From: Eumeta japonica
Taxonomy: Eukaryota > Arthropoda > Insecta > Lepidoptera > Psychidae
DNA: 64,000 nucleotides
Assembly: GCA_005406025.1 (NCBI GenBank)
Contig: BGZK01001212.1
Location: forward strand, 124,001 to 188,000
Direction: 5' to 3'
Shown here: one piece after another, positions 34,281 through 45,938 of the stretch
How the letters are laid out: each line of letters opens with the position of its first letter
How positions within the stretch are numbered: the stretch's first letter is position 1
Position numbers and translations under genes: made by a program
Notes under the pieces: model-generated
Told to the model about the DNA's origin: nothing
Seen by the model: only the letters and a program-made list of their open reading frames with translations
Database searches by the model: none

Positions 34281-34985
34281 GAAGTTATACTTCTTTAGGC
34301 GCGTTATGAATGAATGATGAGAGTGAAATTTTAAGATGCGCGCGCATCAGTGTAACACAAAATTAACAGGTTTTTTGATATATATATAGCTTTTTCGTAT
34401 GATATCTCAATGGCCCATTAGCTCAGTTTGTTAGAGTGTCGTGCTAATAACGCGAAGGTCACGGGTTTGATCCCCTCATGGGCCAAGTTTTTACTATTCA
34501 TAAATATTAGTGAAAAAAATTGTGCTTATATAATTTTTTAAGTGCTGCAATATAATTGAGGTTAACTATCCGTATGTATTATTTATTGATAAAAATTACA
34601 ATATTATTAATATTAAATATTTATTATTGGTTATTTAATATTTACAAAATAAAGAAATAAATTTAATAAAACATATAATAAAAAAAATTGTGATAAAAAT
34701 TAAAATCGAACAACAAATTAAAAAAATAATTTTTAATATTCATTATTAAATTGAATAAATAATAAATATTTATAAAAAGAAATGAATAAATTTAATGAAC
34801 AATTATTGATAAAAATGAAAAGTGAATATTAAATTAATAAAATAATAAATATTTAAAAAATGAATAAACTTAAATTTAATTTTCAAATTTATTATTTAAT
34901 TAATATAATTATTTAATAATTAAAAATTAATTATTTGCATGCAATTAAAAACTATTTTTTAATGATGCCAAAGAAGTATAACTTC
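34281..34985 (+). mobile_element. Inverted-end element 1 (705 bp) containing a tRNA-like gene
   Basis: Bounded by GAAGTTATACTTCTTT at 34281 and its reverse complement ending at 34985. A second copy in the opposite orientation is at 62459-63112. The left ~60 bp (gcgcgtt, gatgagagtgaa, gcgcgcgca) match the reverse complement of that copy's right end. The match also continues outside this copy's right end (gtgtgtgta..ttt with a T run), so the real element may be slightly longer. The interior is extremely AT-rich apart from the tRNA-Ile-like gene at 34412-34485. The second copy lacks that gene. Confidence 0.65.
34412..34485 (+). tRNA. tRNA-Ile (AAT) gene-like sequence, possibly a pseudogene
   Basis: A 74-nt cloverleaf can be drawn. 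The acceptor GGCCCAT pairs fully with ATGGGCC, followed by discriminator A. The D stem is GCTC/GAGT, the anticodon stem TCGTG/CGCGA, and the loop CTAATAA gives anticodon AAT (Ile). A T run at 34487-34491 could terminate RNA polymerase III, and a TATATATA stretch lies 25-35 bp upstream, as in many insect tRNA genes. Against function: the D loop has TTTG where GG is expected, the T loop reads TTTGATC in place of TTCGATC (the conserved C56 is lost), and two T-stem pairs do not form. It is therefore a damaged copy or a very divergent gene. Confidence 0.65.
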
Positions 34986-35220
34986 TCATGCACATACAAA
35001 GTATACACACACATTTTTTTTACATGGATACCATCATTACATATTAAGTAAACAATTATTAAATATTTGAAAGTAAAAGAATTTAATTTGTGGAATCTAT
35101 TAAAACAGTTAACATATGTTTTACATTCTTACATAAGTTTAAACTTATAAAATGCTTTATAAGTTATAAATACAACAGTATAATATGCACACAACACCAA
35201 ACATATTTATATTTTTCACA
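34986..35220. other. AT-rich 3' flank of the CINP-like gene
   Basis: Contains the probable 3' UTR of the minus-strand CINP-like gene. No AATAAA was seen on the minus strand close to the stop; the variant ATTAAA could be read at about 35083. Confidence 0.35.
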
Positions 35221-35796
35221 TTAAGACAAATTCATTTCTGCAAACAAAAATTCTGTTGCATTAGTGTTAAAGTAGATGGCAAACTCCCAGGCACTGACAT
35301 AAATTTCGGCAACTTTTTCATCTCGACAGTGAGCAATATTTTCTGTTATACAGAGTTTCAGTTCATATTCCCTCCGCAAAGATGTAGAAATCTCACAAAC
35401 ATATTTAAAAATCATCGATGCTGGCCAAGACATAATGACAGGTTCATTGCCTGGCAACAGTTTGGATATAGCTTCTAATTGATTCTTTATAGTCTCAACA
35501 TTTTCAGAAACATGTTTTAAACCATTAGTTATCTCCAACAAAGTTTGCGTAAGGTGACCCAATTCTTCTGGATAATCATCCTCCTGTACTTCTTGTATAT
35601 TAATCAATGATATAGCGTAACAAATTTTACAGCCCTTCACTATTATCCTTTTCCATTCTTTGATAAGTCCATGTAATGTTGATACATGTGTGTAGACTAC
35701 TTTAGAAATATCTGGTTTTCTTTCACTGGGTGCTTGCAAATCATTTGGACTGAAAGTATTTGGAGTTTCGATGTCCTTTGATGGGGTTTCAGACAT
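35221..35796 (-). CDS. CINP: CDK2-interacting protein (CINP)-like
   Basis: CINP binds the CDK2 and CDC7 kinases and ATRIP and helps in replication and checkpoint signalling; in recent work on other animals it is also tied to ribosome assembly. The frame encodes 191 residues from the ATG at 35796 (MSETPSKDIETP), close to the ~210 of vertebrate CINP. An in-frame ATG 13 codons upstream exists, but MSETPSKD looks like a natural start. Family features: an N-terminal part with LIKEWKRI followed by a long helical, coiled-coil-like middle (about residues 65-110), then the conserved MSWPASMIFKYVCEIS block, YELKLCITENIAH, and the C-terminal EIYVSAWEF segment. The order and spacing match human CINP (HTWP, KRTVAKELAH, LSYLSMW). 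The coding region is uninterrupted by introns. It could be a retrocopy, but no lesion is seen and codon use looks normal. Confidence 0.87.
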   Translation of the reverse strand: MSETPSKDIETPNTFSPNDLQAPSERKPDISKVVYTHVSTLHGLIKEWKRIIVKGCKICYAISLINIQEVQEDDYPEELGHLTQTLLEITNGLKHVSENVETIKNQLEAISKLLPGNEPVIMSWPASMIFKYVCEISTSLRREYELKLCITENIAHCRDEKVAEIYVSAWEFAIYFNTNATEFLFAEMNLS

Positions 35797-36898
35797 TGTA
35801 ATGATATATGTATAAGTGAAATATTTCAAATTCAATTAATGACAAAGTAAACCGTTTTACGTGTGTTCTTCCTAAAAGATTGAACACATAAATTACTATA
35901 CATATAACTATAGAACCAGACGACAGATTAATATGTAGTTAAAAATTACTACTAAATGACGACAATACCCTACTATATATCTATCACCAGTCAAACCATG
36001 AATAACATAAATTAATAACTGAAAATGGAAATGAACTATAAACGCGTTTTTAGTCTGTTATTGTTGTCCGGTGTTAACTACCACAAAGTACAATTTTGCA
36101 TAGTAGACTAATATGGTAGACTACCTAAGAAAAAAACCACAGACAACAAATAAAACAAAGAGCAATCATAAAAGGCAAACGTAATGAACGCACTATAAAA
36201 TACCTTCCTAAAATTAATTTGAAACACCTATAAAAGACACAAATATTGAATTTATAATACTCTAAATACGTCAAAACACGTATGTCACAAAACATATCAA
36301 ACGAATAGCAGGGATTTATATCAGATATGATTTATACTATAGATAATTAAAATATATCTAGTAACTTTTAAACTAAGAAGCTCTGCAAAACAAAATATCG
36401 AGCACGAACACATTCATTTCAGTTATAGATGTATTAATTACTTTATTACTAATACATTTTACAATCTTCATTTTCTCTGGCACAATATCAGCTACTGTCT
36501 TTGGAGTACGCATGTATATTGTATATATGAAATTATCAACAATGGCAATTAAATTTAGAAAAAAATGCGCATTTGTAATAATCATTCGTATTTTGAACAT
36601 ATGATGTAAAAAAAGATAGACAGGGTAATATTATGCAATCGCTGAAACGGTACATAAAGGCGAGCTAAGTATATGAACTTATATATACATAAAATAACGT
36701 CCACAACGTGAATTTGGCGAAATGACAAAGGTGGAATAGCAGTAGGTACACTAACAGGGGTGTGCTACAAATTCTCATTTGTAATAAATGGCTATTAACT
36801 GTTAAAGTTAAAAATAAAACACGTCAAAATATCAGTAACCTTAGAGATATAGTATTTGTAACATTAATTTTTATTCTGGTGATAATTTTACCGCAGAT
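35797..36898. other. Upstream flank of the CINP-like gene, nothing else recognised
   Basis: AT-rich DNA that should hold the minus-strand CINP promoter; no TATA box or other gene was identified. The minus-strand frame at 36373-36600 has no recognisable motif. Confidence 0.45.
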
Positions 36899-37087
36899 AA
36901 GCCCACACCCTGGATCTTCATAAAACTTCAGTGCATGCTTCTTGGCGTGCGAGCACAAATGATGAACAAGAAAGGAATTTCACTTAACTGTTGTTGATAG
37001 CACGAGCTTCAAAATTGGACAGCAACGGATGCACCAACATGTTTATATTTTATAGAGAGTGCATCTTCCTATACATGTGAACTGCGT

Positions 37088-37935
37088 ACGTTAGATCCCA
37101 GTTCCGGTTGTTCCTCCGTTGCGATCGGTCGCCTTCGGTCCAGTCCCCTGGGCCACCCGTTTATTTTAGTGTGTTACTGCGTGTCAGTGTTCCTTCGAGC
37201 CGCGTTCCGTAGTGTCGAGCTCCGCGCGTATGAGGGTGCGGTGGTGCGGTGTAAGTCGTGCGGCGGCAAGCTCCGCCTACCCTGCCGTCTGTACGCCGAG
37301 CCGCACACGGTTTCTGCGCCTAGGGAAGCTCCCGGTTACTCCTGCGCGTTTGTTTTACGCGCGTAAATGGTTTTCCATTAACTGCGTGAGTGCGACCGCA
37401 TGTTGACCAGCAGCGGCCTTTGGGGACGCTTTGCTCAGCGTCACGTTTAGCGCTCCTCTGTGATGTTACTTACGTTACGTAACGTTTATAGTGATTCTTT
37501 ACAAGGGCATAACGCCTTCAACCTGAATCGTTAGTTTTATAACCGCCTTTCGCGGTTTTTTGCCACCCCTCTTCAATACTCGCTTTTTCAAAAGTCGTCT
37601 ACTATCAATCTATTACTCAGTGTAATAAGTAGTTTTAGTTATTTTTGTCTCTTCCCGGGGCAACACATTCACCTACGACGTTATTACGTCGTGGTTACCC
37701 ACCCGGAAGGGTTTCCTGACCTTCGCACCGTTGGCACTCTCTAGTGCCTTCTGGCCGCTTAGATGAAGTCTAAAAAGCCTACGGGCTAAAGGCAAGCGCC
37801 TTAATGCTTCAGGGAGTTTTTAGTCCGTGAGAGTCGGACACACCCCGTGCGTCCGGACGCACAGACTGTTCATAAAGGATTTCTGCCCCTCCTTGCCCTT
37901 CGAACGGGCAGAAATACAAAAAAAAAACGTTAGAT
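37088..37935 (+). mobile_element. GC-rich 0.83-kb retroposon with 9-bp target duplication
   Basis: The insert 37097-37926 is flanked by identical direct repeats ACGTTAGAT (37088-37096 and 37927-37935) and ends in an A-rich tail (aaatac followed by an A run), the signature of target-primed reverse transcription. It is far richer in GC than its surroundings in its first third. It contains several short hairpins, for example cgcctttcgcgg and cgacgttattacgtcg, and near its end ttctgcccc...gggcagaa at 37879-37914. Two overlapping GC-rich frames at 37169-37406 have no recognised domain. It could be an internally deleted LINE (5' and 3' untranslated parts joined) or an unusually long SINE. Confidence 0.85.
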
Positions 37936-38656
37936 ATGAAGGAGTGTAGCCACATATTTCACATTCCTGCCACGCAACGCGTCGTTCTCATCATCGGATC
38001 TTCTGCAACCAATTTTTTTCGACTGCAGGTGTGGGCTTGAGCCTTTAGGCTCGAAACAGGGCTTCGTTTTGCGAAGGACACTCCCCTCACGGATTACGAG
38101 ATCTAGCTACTTGGGTCTGCCTTTGTTAGTATCTATAGGAAGACGTAAATTCCCTGCTTAAGGGTACATGCACGCGATATCTGCGCTTTGAACGCTGAAT
38201 TGCGACAGTCCTTGAAAAAGAATTCCGGTTCTCGGCCTCTCGTTGACCCCCAAATTAAGGCACAATTTTAATATGCAATTTATATGTACATTACAAGAAT
38301 TATTAACAAAAGTTAAAACTGTTACGGAAAGCCGCGTTCTTAGTATTAAATTGGACGATGTTTATATAAATGTATTATTTTAATTTATAAAAACGAACTT
38401 AAGTTACCGACTCTCTGGTGTTTTAATTGTATTTTCTGCATATTAATTAAATAATTTGAATAGTTGCCTTTTTATTACCCGGGTAAGGATTAGTTGTTAG
38501 GAATCATATATTTTGTCTATTTTGCCTATTTGTGTACATTTATTGTGTTTTCAGTGAAATATTTTTGTCTTTTCTTATTTGTGTTTTATCGTATTTAATT
38601 ACAAAATCATTGTAATACGCATATAATGCATGTGCAATTGCATATAAAATGATGCC
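37936..38656. other. Moderately GC-rich unassigned segment, then AT-rich DNA
   Basis: At 38028-38110 there are short stem-loops (ttgagcctttaggctcgaa; cttcgttttgcgaag) in a GC-richer stretch resembling repeat DNA. The 11-mer ggtgtgggctt at 38028-38038 is the reverse complement of aagcccacacc at 36899-36909, on the other side of the retroposon. From 38260 on it is plain AT-rich DNA. Confidence 0.4.
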
Positions 38657-38823
38657 TTAACAGTGGGACAAATGAGAGGCCGACAACCGCCGCGGTTTTT
38701 GCAGTACAATCGCGAATCGATCTACCCAGCGCATGTGGTGGTCATGCGTGAAATATGCAAAGTGCATAACCACACCCCCTCGACTGTAATGTATACGGCT
38801 CATATGTGCAAGCGGATGAGCCA

Positions 38824-38860
38824 TATATAAATTGCACGGAATTGGTGCATCAGTCGCAGT
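38824..38860 (+). promoter_or_regulatory. Possible core promoter (TATA and initiator)
   Basis: TATATAA at 38824-38830 is followed 28 bp later by TCAGTC (38850-38855), a good arthropod initiator. The surrounding 38650-38960 is richer in GC and contains an imperfect dyad around ggtggtcatgcgtg. No downstream coding exon on the plus strand could be linked, and a minus-strand frame (38657-39040) overlaps it without a recognised domain. It could be a gene promoter or the promoter of an old retroelement. Confidence 0.3.
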
Positions 38861-39390
38861 TATACTCCGACCGTCACTTGTGAAGCTTGTGCTTCTATAT
38901 ACAAGTTTGAACATCGAAACGCTGTCCATCATTTTGTCCACACACCGCAAGAATTCGTATTCCGAGGTGACTGTAAAGGAAAATCCGAAGTACTGAATCA
39001 ATACTGAAATCGCCGTTACAAAAACTATTAAAATACACAAAAAAATCCAATCATTAACCTGTTCTAAAATATACGATCAAACTCTATCAATAATTTCTAC
39101 CCGGCAATAAAAACACGCAACATAAATATTTAAGAACAAACAAAAAACCAAAACTTCTACTCTAGTCACTACATCTTTCTTCAAGCTACACCGCTCTCTG
39201 ACATAATTGTTGCTATATCTGTCTCCTTTCGTTTTTCTTCCGCCACACTCAACTTTCACTACCATATATAAATGTATGGTTTAAGACATTATGGATAGCC
39301 AAACGCGATTGTCATGAGACATTTTACTGTTCATAAAACCAAACAAGGCACTATTCACTCTTTTTCACTTTCCTTTCTGTTCAAAGGATA

Positions 39391-39954
39391 ATGAATGCGA
39401 GGGATATTTCTCTTTCATTTTTATTGTTATTTGAGAAAACAGACTGCGGAGTTTGTATACTTGGTATACAAACTCTTTCTCTTGTTCGACGCTCTCACCT
39501 CCTATATGTACAGAATGGATTTATAATGCATCTTGTCGTAAATATTCATAATCTCTTCCCTTTTGACAGAGAAACTATAGTCACTGAAGTAACCGTTTCT
39601 GAGAAAAATAGTTCAGAATATCTACGTAGAAATGTCGAACTGACAACCTTCGAACAGCTGACGAGTAGGTATCGTGCTGCTCAACCGAGTACGCGCTGCT
39701 GCAATTCGTACAGCCGCGATTAGTCACTAACTTGCACCGATAAGAATTCGTAGCATTGTGCCGTGACCGATCGCGCTCACGTTGGCACTCTGATCGAGCA
39801 ATTATTAGAATTGTGTCTTTATTATTTATATGTATATTTTCAATTATATTTTTTTGTTATAGTTACTTTAACAAAATTGTTCTAAAAAACAAGGAGATTA
39901 TGAACATGTACGAAAAAATGCATGATCGAATCCATACTGTATAAACTAGCTTTT
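39391..39954. other. Unassigned segment with an open frame and a perfect palindrome
   Basis: A plus-strand frame 39391-39723 (110 codons) has no recognised motif and shows no splice context. It contains a perfect 12-bp inverted repeat, gagtttgtatac / gtatacaaactc, separated by ttg at 39449-39475. The region 39640-39790 is GC-richer. It is probably repeat-derived. Confidence 0.35.
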
Positions 39955-40250
39955 GCCTGCGTTCTGTCCGCATAAGCATGAAATGAAAAAAAAATTTCGA
40001 ACAAGATTAGCGTAAAACTCATCCTCTGTAACCTACATCCCGAAAAGAGTAACTGTGAGAAATTTCAAGACAATCGGACCTAAAGTTTCGAGATCTCTTA
40101 AAATGATGAATTTTTGTGTAGGATATGTGTAAAATTCGTTCTTGGTAAGTGTTTACGTCCCAAAAAAAATAACCATGCTAAATTTCAAGTTAATATATGT
40201 ACCTACCTATAGTTTTGGAGATTACTTGATGAGTCAGTCTGTCAGTGGTA
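39955..40250. repeat. Lepidopteran interspersed repeat fragment
   Basis: Phrases such as cttttgcctgcgttctgtcc, cgtaaaactcatcctctgta, aatttcaagacaatcggacc, taaagtttcgagatctctta and tgagtcagtctgtcagtgg are characteristic of very common lepidopteran retroposon or Helitron-derived repeats. The middle phrase (caaatttcaagttaat) is partly duplicated. Boundaries and family are not resolved. Confidence 0.5.
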
Positions 40251-40375
40251 TTTCGCTAATGTATTTATAAATATATATATTTATAGTGTCCTTCCTTTGG
40301 GGGATATTCATATTGTAGCCGAAGACTGAAGAAAAAATGAAAACCCAACCTAACCTACTGTTTACGATATATATG

Positions 40376-41681
<1,306 letters not shown>

Positions 41682-42476
41682 ATTTTGCTTATAAAATAAG
41701 AAAAATTCTCTAAAACGACCTAATATGTATATATATGATTAAAATAATAATTATGATAATAAATATGTTAATGATTTCTCGTTATATAGTTCACTGATTT
41801 CACCGGTTAAACTTTCGTCCATCCGAAGATTAGGTACTGCTCAATTGAAAAAGAGCTAACATCAACATTGTTCTATGGATATGGATCGAGAAGACTTATT
41901 GTAAAGACACTTCTATTATAATGTATTTTCTGATTCAGTCGTACTTTTCATAAACTGTACTTTTGCCTCTTTTATGAAAGAGGCCAAAATACAGTTTACA
42001 TGCAAAAAACAAAGATCGTGTATCCACCATCACCTTAGTCATGCCGTCTTTTTTTAACAGAATAATTCATTTTAGTTTCCATCTGCAGTTCGCACGTCCA
42101 TGGTGAAAGAATTATTTGGTCGTTGGCGTATAGGAGCACTATTCTCGAAAACAGATAGATAAAAAAAGTGTACGCATAATTTCTATCAAATCATTCTACT
42201 GAAAATAAATAATCGCTCAAAGCTATATTCTCAAAAGTAGTAGATAAAAATTTCGTGCACTTTTATTTTTCTATTAAAATTTGTAGAAACCCTATGGCAA
42301 ATGCTGCAAACTTCACTCGTGATTCAATATTTCGCCCCAATCTATTCAATATTCGGTCTATTACATTCAGGTGGAAACATTTATTGCATTTGTTTGTAAC
42401 ATCATATAAGTTAACGTTTGACGTGATATCTTTATAACATATTTTTGTAGACAAAATATTACATGTTTAATATTTT
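41682..42476. other. Intergenic, nothing recognised
   Basis: AT-rich with a small inverted pair (gtacttttgcctctttt / aaagaggccaaaatac at 41960-41995). No gene seen. Confidence 0.5.
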
Positions 42477-43130
42477 TAGGGTTCTGTACGTCAAAAGGAA
42501 AAACGGAACGCATATATGATCACTTTTTTGTCTGTCCGTCTGTCTGTCAAGACCTTTTATCACGGGAACGCGTGGAGGTATCCCGTTGAAATCAAAATCA
42601 TATACTCAAGTCTACAGTCCCTTGAAGTTGTAAGAATATCAAACTCCTAAGTTAACGTGAAAAAAGATACGGCCGTTTATGCCGCAAATAACGTATATTT
42701 TGACACTTTCAAGGGAAACAAAATTTATAGGGTATTTTTCGTTGACCTAGAACTATAAAATATGCCAAATAATACCGTCTTCTACTACAAGTATAGGAAA
42801 AAATCTGAAAATCATACATTTGTAATTAAGTTATAAAAAATATAGTCTTTATTTTATAAAGACTATAACAATTACAATTACCGAGGTATGCGCGGTCATA
42901 ACTATATGGGCAACTAAATATTTTTGTAGAATTTTGAAATTTTTACTAATTTGTACTGAAGACAAAATATGAAAGCCGTATATCTTTAATCGAATCACAA
43001 AAAATCACAAAAAAAAGCTCAAAAAAAACTGCGATACTCCATTCCTGAACTATTTAACTGTAATACGTATCTGAAAATTTGTACGGAACCCTCGGTGAAC
43101 GAGTTCGACTTGTACTTGTCCAGTTTTTTT
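42477..43130 (+). repeat. Lepidopteran interspersed repeat, copy 3 (most complete)
   Basis: Begins ttagggttctgtacgtcaaa, then gaaaaacggaacgcatatat, tctgtccgtctgtctgtcaa, acgcgtggaggtatcccgtt, tctacagtcccttgaagttg and atacggccgtttatgccgca. It ends gtacggaaccctcggtgaac, then gagttcgacttgtacttgtc, then a T run. The start (gggttctgtac) and the end (gtacggaaccct) are inverted relative to each other. This sequence is ubiquitous in Lepidoptera and is the best single clue to the host order. Confidence 0.88.
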
Positions 43131-43389
43131 TAATTACAACGTGGAAACTTTTAGAACAGTGATTAAGCTAAAAATATTTATCCTAGTCGCGTAGAAACAC
43201 CTATTAACAAAATTAAACATTCTTGACATTTGAGATAACGCATGCGAATTTTTAATTTCTACTAGGTTTTTCCGCTCATTGCAACTCTACCCCTTTTTAA
43301 TAGAAATTGCATATGTAAAATTTTCAAGAATATCGTTTTTTTAAAGTGTGCGAAATTATTTGAGATTTTATATATATTTTTGGTCTACT
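43131..43389. other. Intergenic spacer
   Basis: AT-rich DNA between the repeat and the LINE relic; nothing recognised. Confidence 0.5.
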
Positions 43390-44760
43390 GCTTTCGAGAA
43401 TAATGCTCCTGAAGGCATTTCACAGACAGTTCATCCATCTTTGGTGCACACTCATACTCTTTCAAATCATACAGATAGTTATCCATGAATATTGAATAAT
43501 CACGGCGAAGCTATACATCCCTGTTTGACACCCTTTCGGATGTCAAATCTATTTATTCCGATGCAAACACTGGAGGCCCCTGTATAGAGATTGCAGTGCC
43601 TGCATCAGTCCGCTACTCGCACCATGCACGGATAGGCTTCTCCATAGATCATTTCTTTTCACTCTAACATAAACTTTTTCCAGATCTACGAAAATACAGA
43701 AAATCTTTTGACCGTAGGCCGAAAACTTTTCTGCAATGTTTCGCAGAAAAAAAATTTACTCCGTACACCCCTTCCCTTTTCGAAATCCCGATTGTAGAAC
43801 TCAAATCTTGTTTTCAGTCTCATTCACAATCCTTTCGACAATGATTTTCGTACAATAATTTTCCCTCAACGCTAAAGAGACTTATACGGTACCTGTACAA
43901 AACTGTCGTGAGCCTTTCTCTTTATATAGGGATACAATGACGGCTTTACACAAGTTATTAGGTACCCTACGGCTTTTTCAGTATTTATTAAAGAGCTGGT
44001 ACAGTAAGCATGCAATTATACCACTGCCGCCGCTCGGCTTCTCTGACGAAACTTTATCATATCCAGGAGCTTTTCCAACTTTCATATATTTTAGTGCTCT
44101 CATAATTTCATTCATCATAATTTCACTTTTATTTCCATCTTCAATCATAGATTCAGTTGCAATAACATTGTCATCTTCAACTATATCCTCATATACAAAA
44201 ACGATCCCGAAATAATGCTTCCAGCACTTTTTCCCATGATTTTTCTCACTTAGTAAATATCCATCATTGTTTCTAATAATATATATTAAGGACCTTTTTC
44301 ACTACATTTCAAAAAGTTTGTGGCTTACCCAGTAATTATTCGCGAACCTACTATCATAGTGTCCTTTTATTTCAATGTTTCTTCTTTTCACACACTGTTT
44401 AGCTCTCATTTTTTTATACTTATATGTATACTTTCTGTCTCTTTTAGATTAATTCTGAAATTGTCCTTTTTTTTATACTCTATAGTTAGCCTTTGCAGAC
44501 TGTAAATCCAACTATGCTTTTTTTCTTTTCAGTAACTACTTTCTTTACTTCGAAATTCTATCATTCGTTATCTTTTTAGATATATCATTTGCGTCGTCTA
44601 CTAAAACAGATTTCGTTACCTTCCACATTTCGTGGAGTTCTATACATTCAAAATGTTTGATTTCACCCAAATTATCTTTCAACCATTCTAGATACATTTT
44701 GATCTTAAAGCTTGCCAACTTTTATCTCTTCTAGCTCCGTAGTGACCTATTTTCGCATGG
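43390..44760 (-). pseudogene. Non-LTR retrotransposon (LINE) reverse transcriptase relic
   Basis: Reads on the minus strand. From N to C: DLQSAKANYRV (about 44510), MMNEIMRALKYMKVGKAPGY (about 44080-44130), CKAVIVSLYKEKGSRQFC, a NETENKI and GFRKGKGCTE block, KIFCIFVDLEKVYVRVKRND with the first catalytic aspartate, DLWRSLSVHGASSGL, RFDIRKGVKQGCIASP with a stop in place of tryptophan, and FMDNYLYDLKEYECAPKMDE with LSVKCL. The sequence breaks off at about 43400, just where the YADD catalytic motif should follow. Several frameshifts and stops are present. The element would copy itself through target-primed reverse transcription; this copy is dead. The clade is not firmly assigned; it is a type common in insects. 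Confidence 0.88.
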
Positions 44761-45938
44761 TGCCACCAACGTTACATAAATAATTTGTATAAAATTAAGT
44801 TTAAAAATATGAAAATAGTAGCGCACTCATTCTAAAAATTCGAGATACGTCAGCTTTTTTACTTAATTGTATCTAGAAAAAGGAATAGTGAACCTACACG
44901 ACATCTGCTGTGACGTAAGAGTTCACTGTATTGAAATACAAAGCTGTAATGGAATTCGTAACGTAAATGCGAAACAGAATAATGTTCGTCAAAAATAATT
45001 AGATATCGTTTAAAAATCACTCTCTTCAATCGAAACCTCAGACGTGTAGTTCTAATTGAAAGAGTACGTGTTTAAGAAAATTCCACTTTACATGAAAATT
45101 CACTAAATTTAAATGTGTATGTATTAACTTTACATTCAAAAATTATAAAAAATCATATCAGGATAATATTGTGCTTTGTATTGAAAAATGCCAATAATGT
45201 GAAATTAGTGTATATGAAACAGACTTAATGTAAAAATAAATTCCTTCTTTGTTATGTTCAAAGCGGCACTTACGATCTAAAATACTATCAATTACGAGTT
45301 TTATATTGTAAATTTCTTTTAGGTTATAAAATAACAGACTCTCAGCGAAATATAATGCTAAAATCGACAATTAAATACTACATGGATGTTAAAATGAACG
45401 GTTGATATCTGTTTGTCTGTAAAAGTTCAATAGTTCTTTTTTACCAAATAATAAAATGTGGCACACGAGAAGAAATGTATTATTTTCCTTACATATGCAG
45501 TTACTCTTAATAAAGAGTGCATTCACTTTTCATTCATACGATTCAATCATTCGTTTTTACTTTTTCAAGAAATTTTGTTTAACACCACTAGAACTAGTAG
45601 TGTTCTGTGTTGTAATTTATGGTTCTGTGATACTTTTGTACTATGTTGTTTTTCTTGTTTGACGTCTATTGGTTTAGGTTTGTATTAAAACATTGTTGTC
45701 ATAGATTATTATGAACCACAAACTATACTATATATTTAACTATACGTTGGGGTATGAACATTGATTGTTGTATTCATTTTTCTGCCGGATTAAATGCGTT
45801 GTAGGGTGAATAAAGAATTTGTGTCTTGTCAGGAACCATATAGATCATTAGGCTTTAACCTGATACAGATTTATTTGAATTTTTTATTCACTTCCAAAAA
45901 ATTGAATGTTATATGCTGAAATTTTCATTGTATAAAAA
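44761..45938 (+). other. Upstream region of POLR2D
   Basis: The intergenic stretch before the POLR2D start, presumably holding its promoter and 5' UTR. No TATA box can be tied to a start site. Two overlapping plus-strand frames at 45456-45688 have no known domain. Confidence 0.45.

Noticed and set aside
35797..35835. Upstream ATG that would add 13 residues to the CINP-like protein
   Set aside because: The added residues (MNLKYFTYTYIIT) are unlike CINP N-termini; the second ATG gives a typical start.
37169..37406. GC-rich frames in the retroposon
   Set aside because: No conserved motif; open in two phases through composition.
43937..44215. 92-codon plus-strand frame
   Set aside because: Antisense shadow of the LINE reverse transcriptase on the minus strand.
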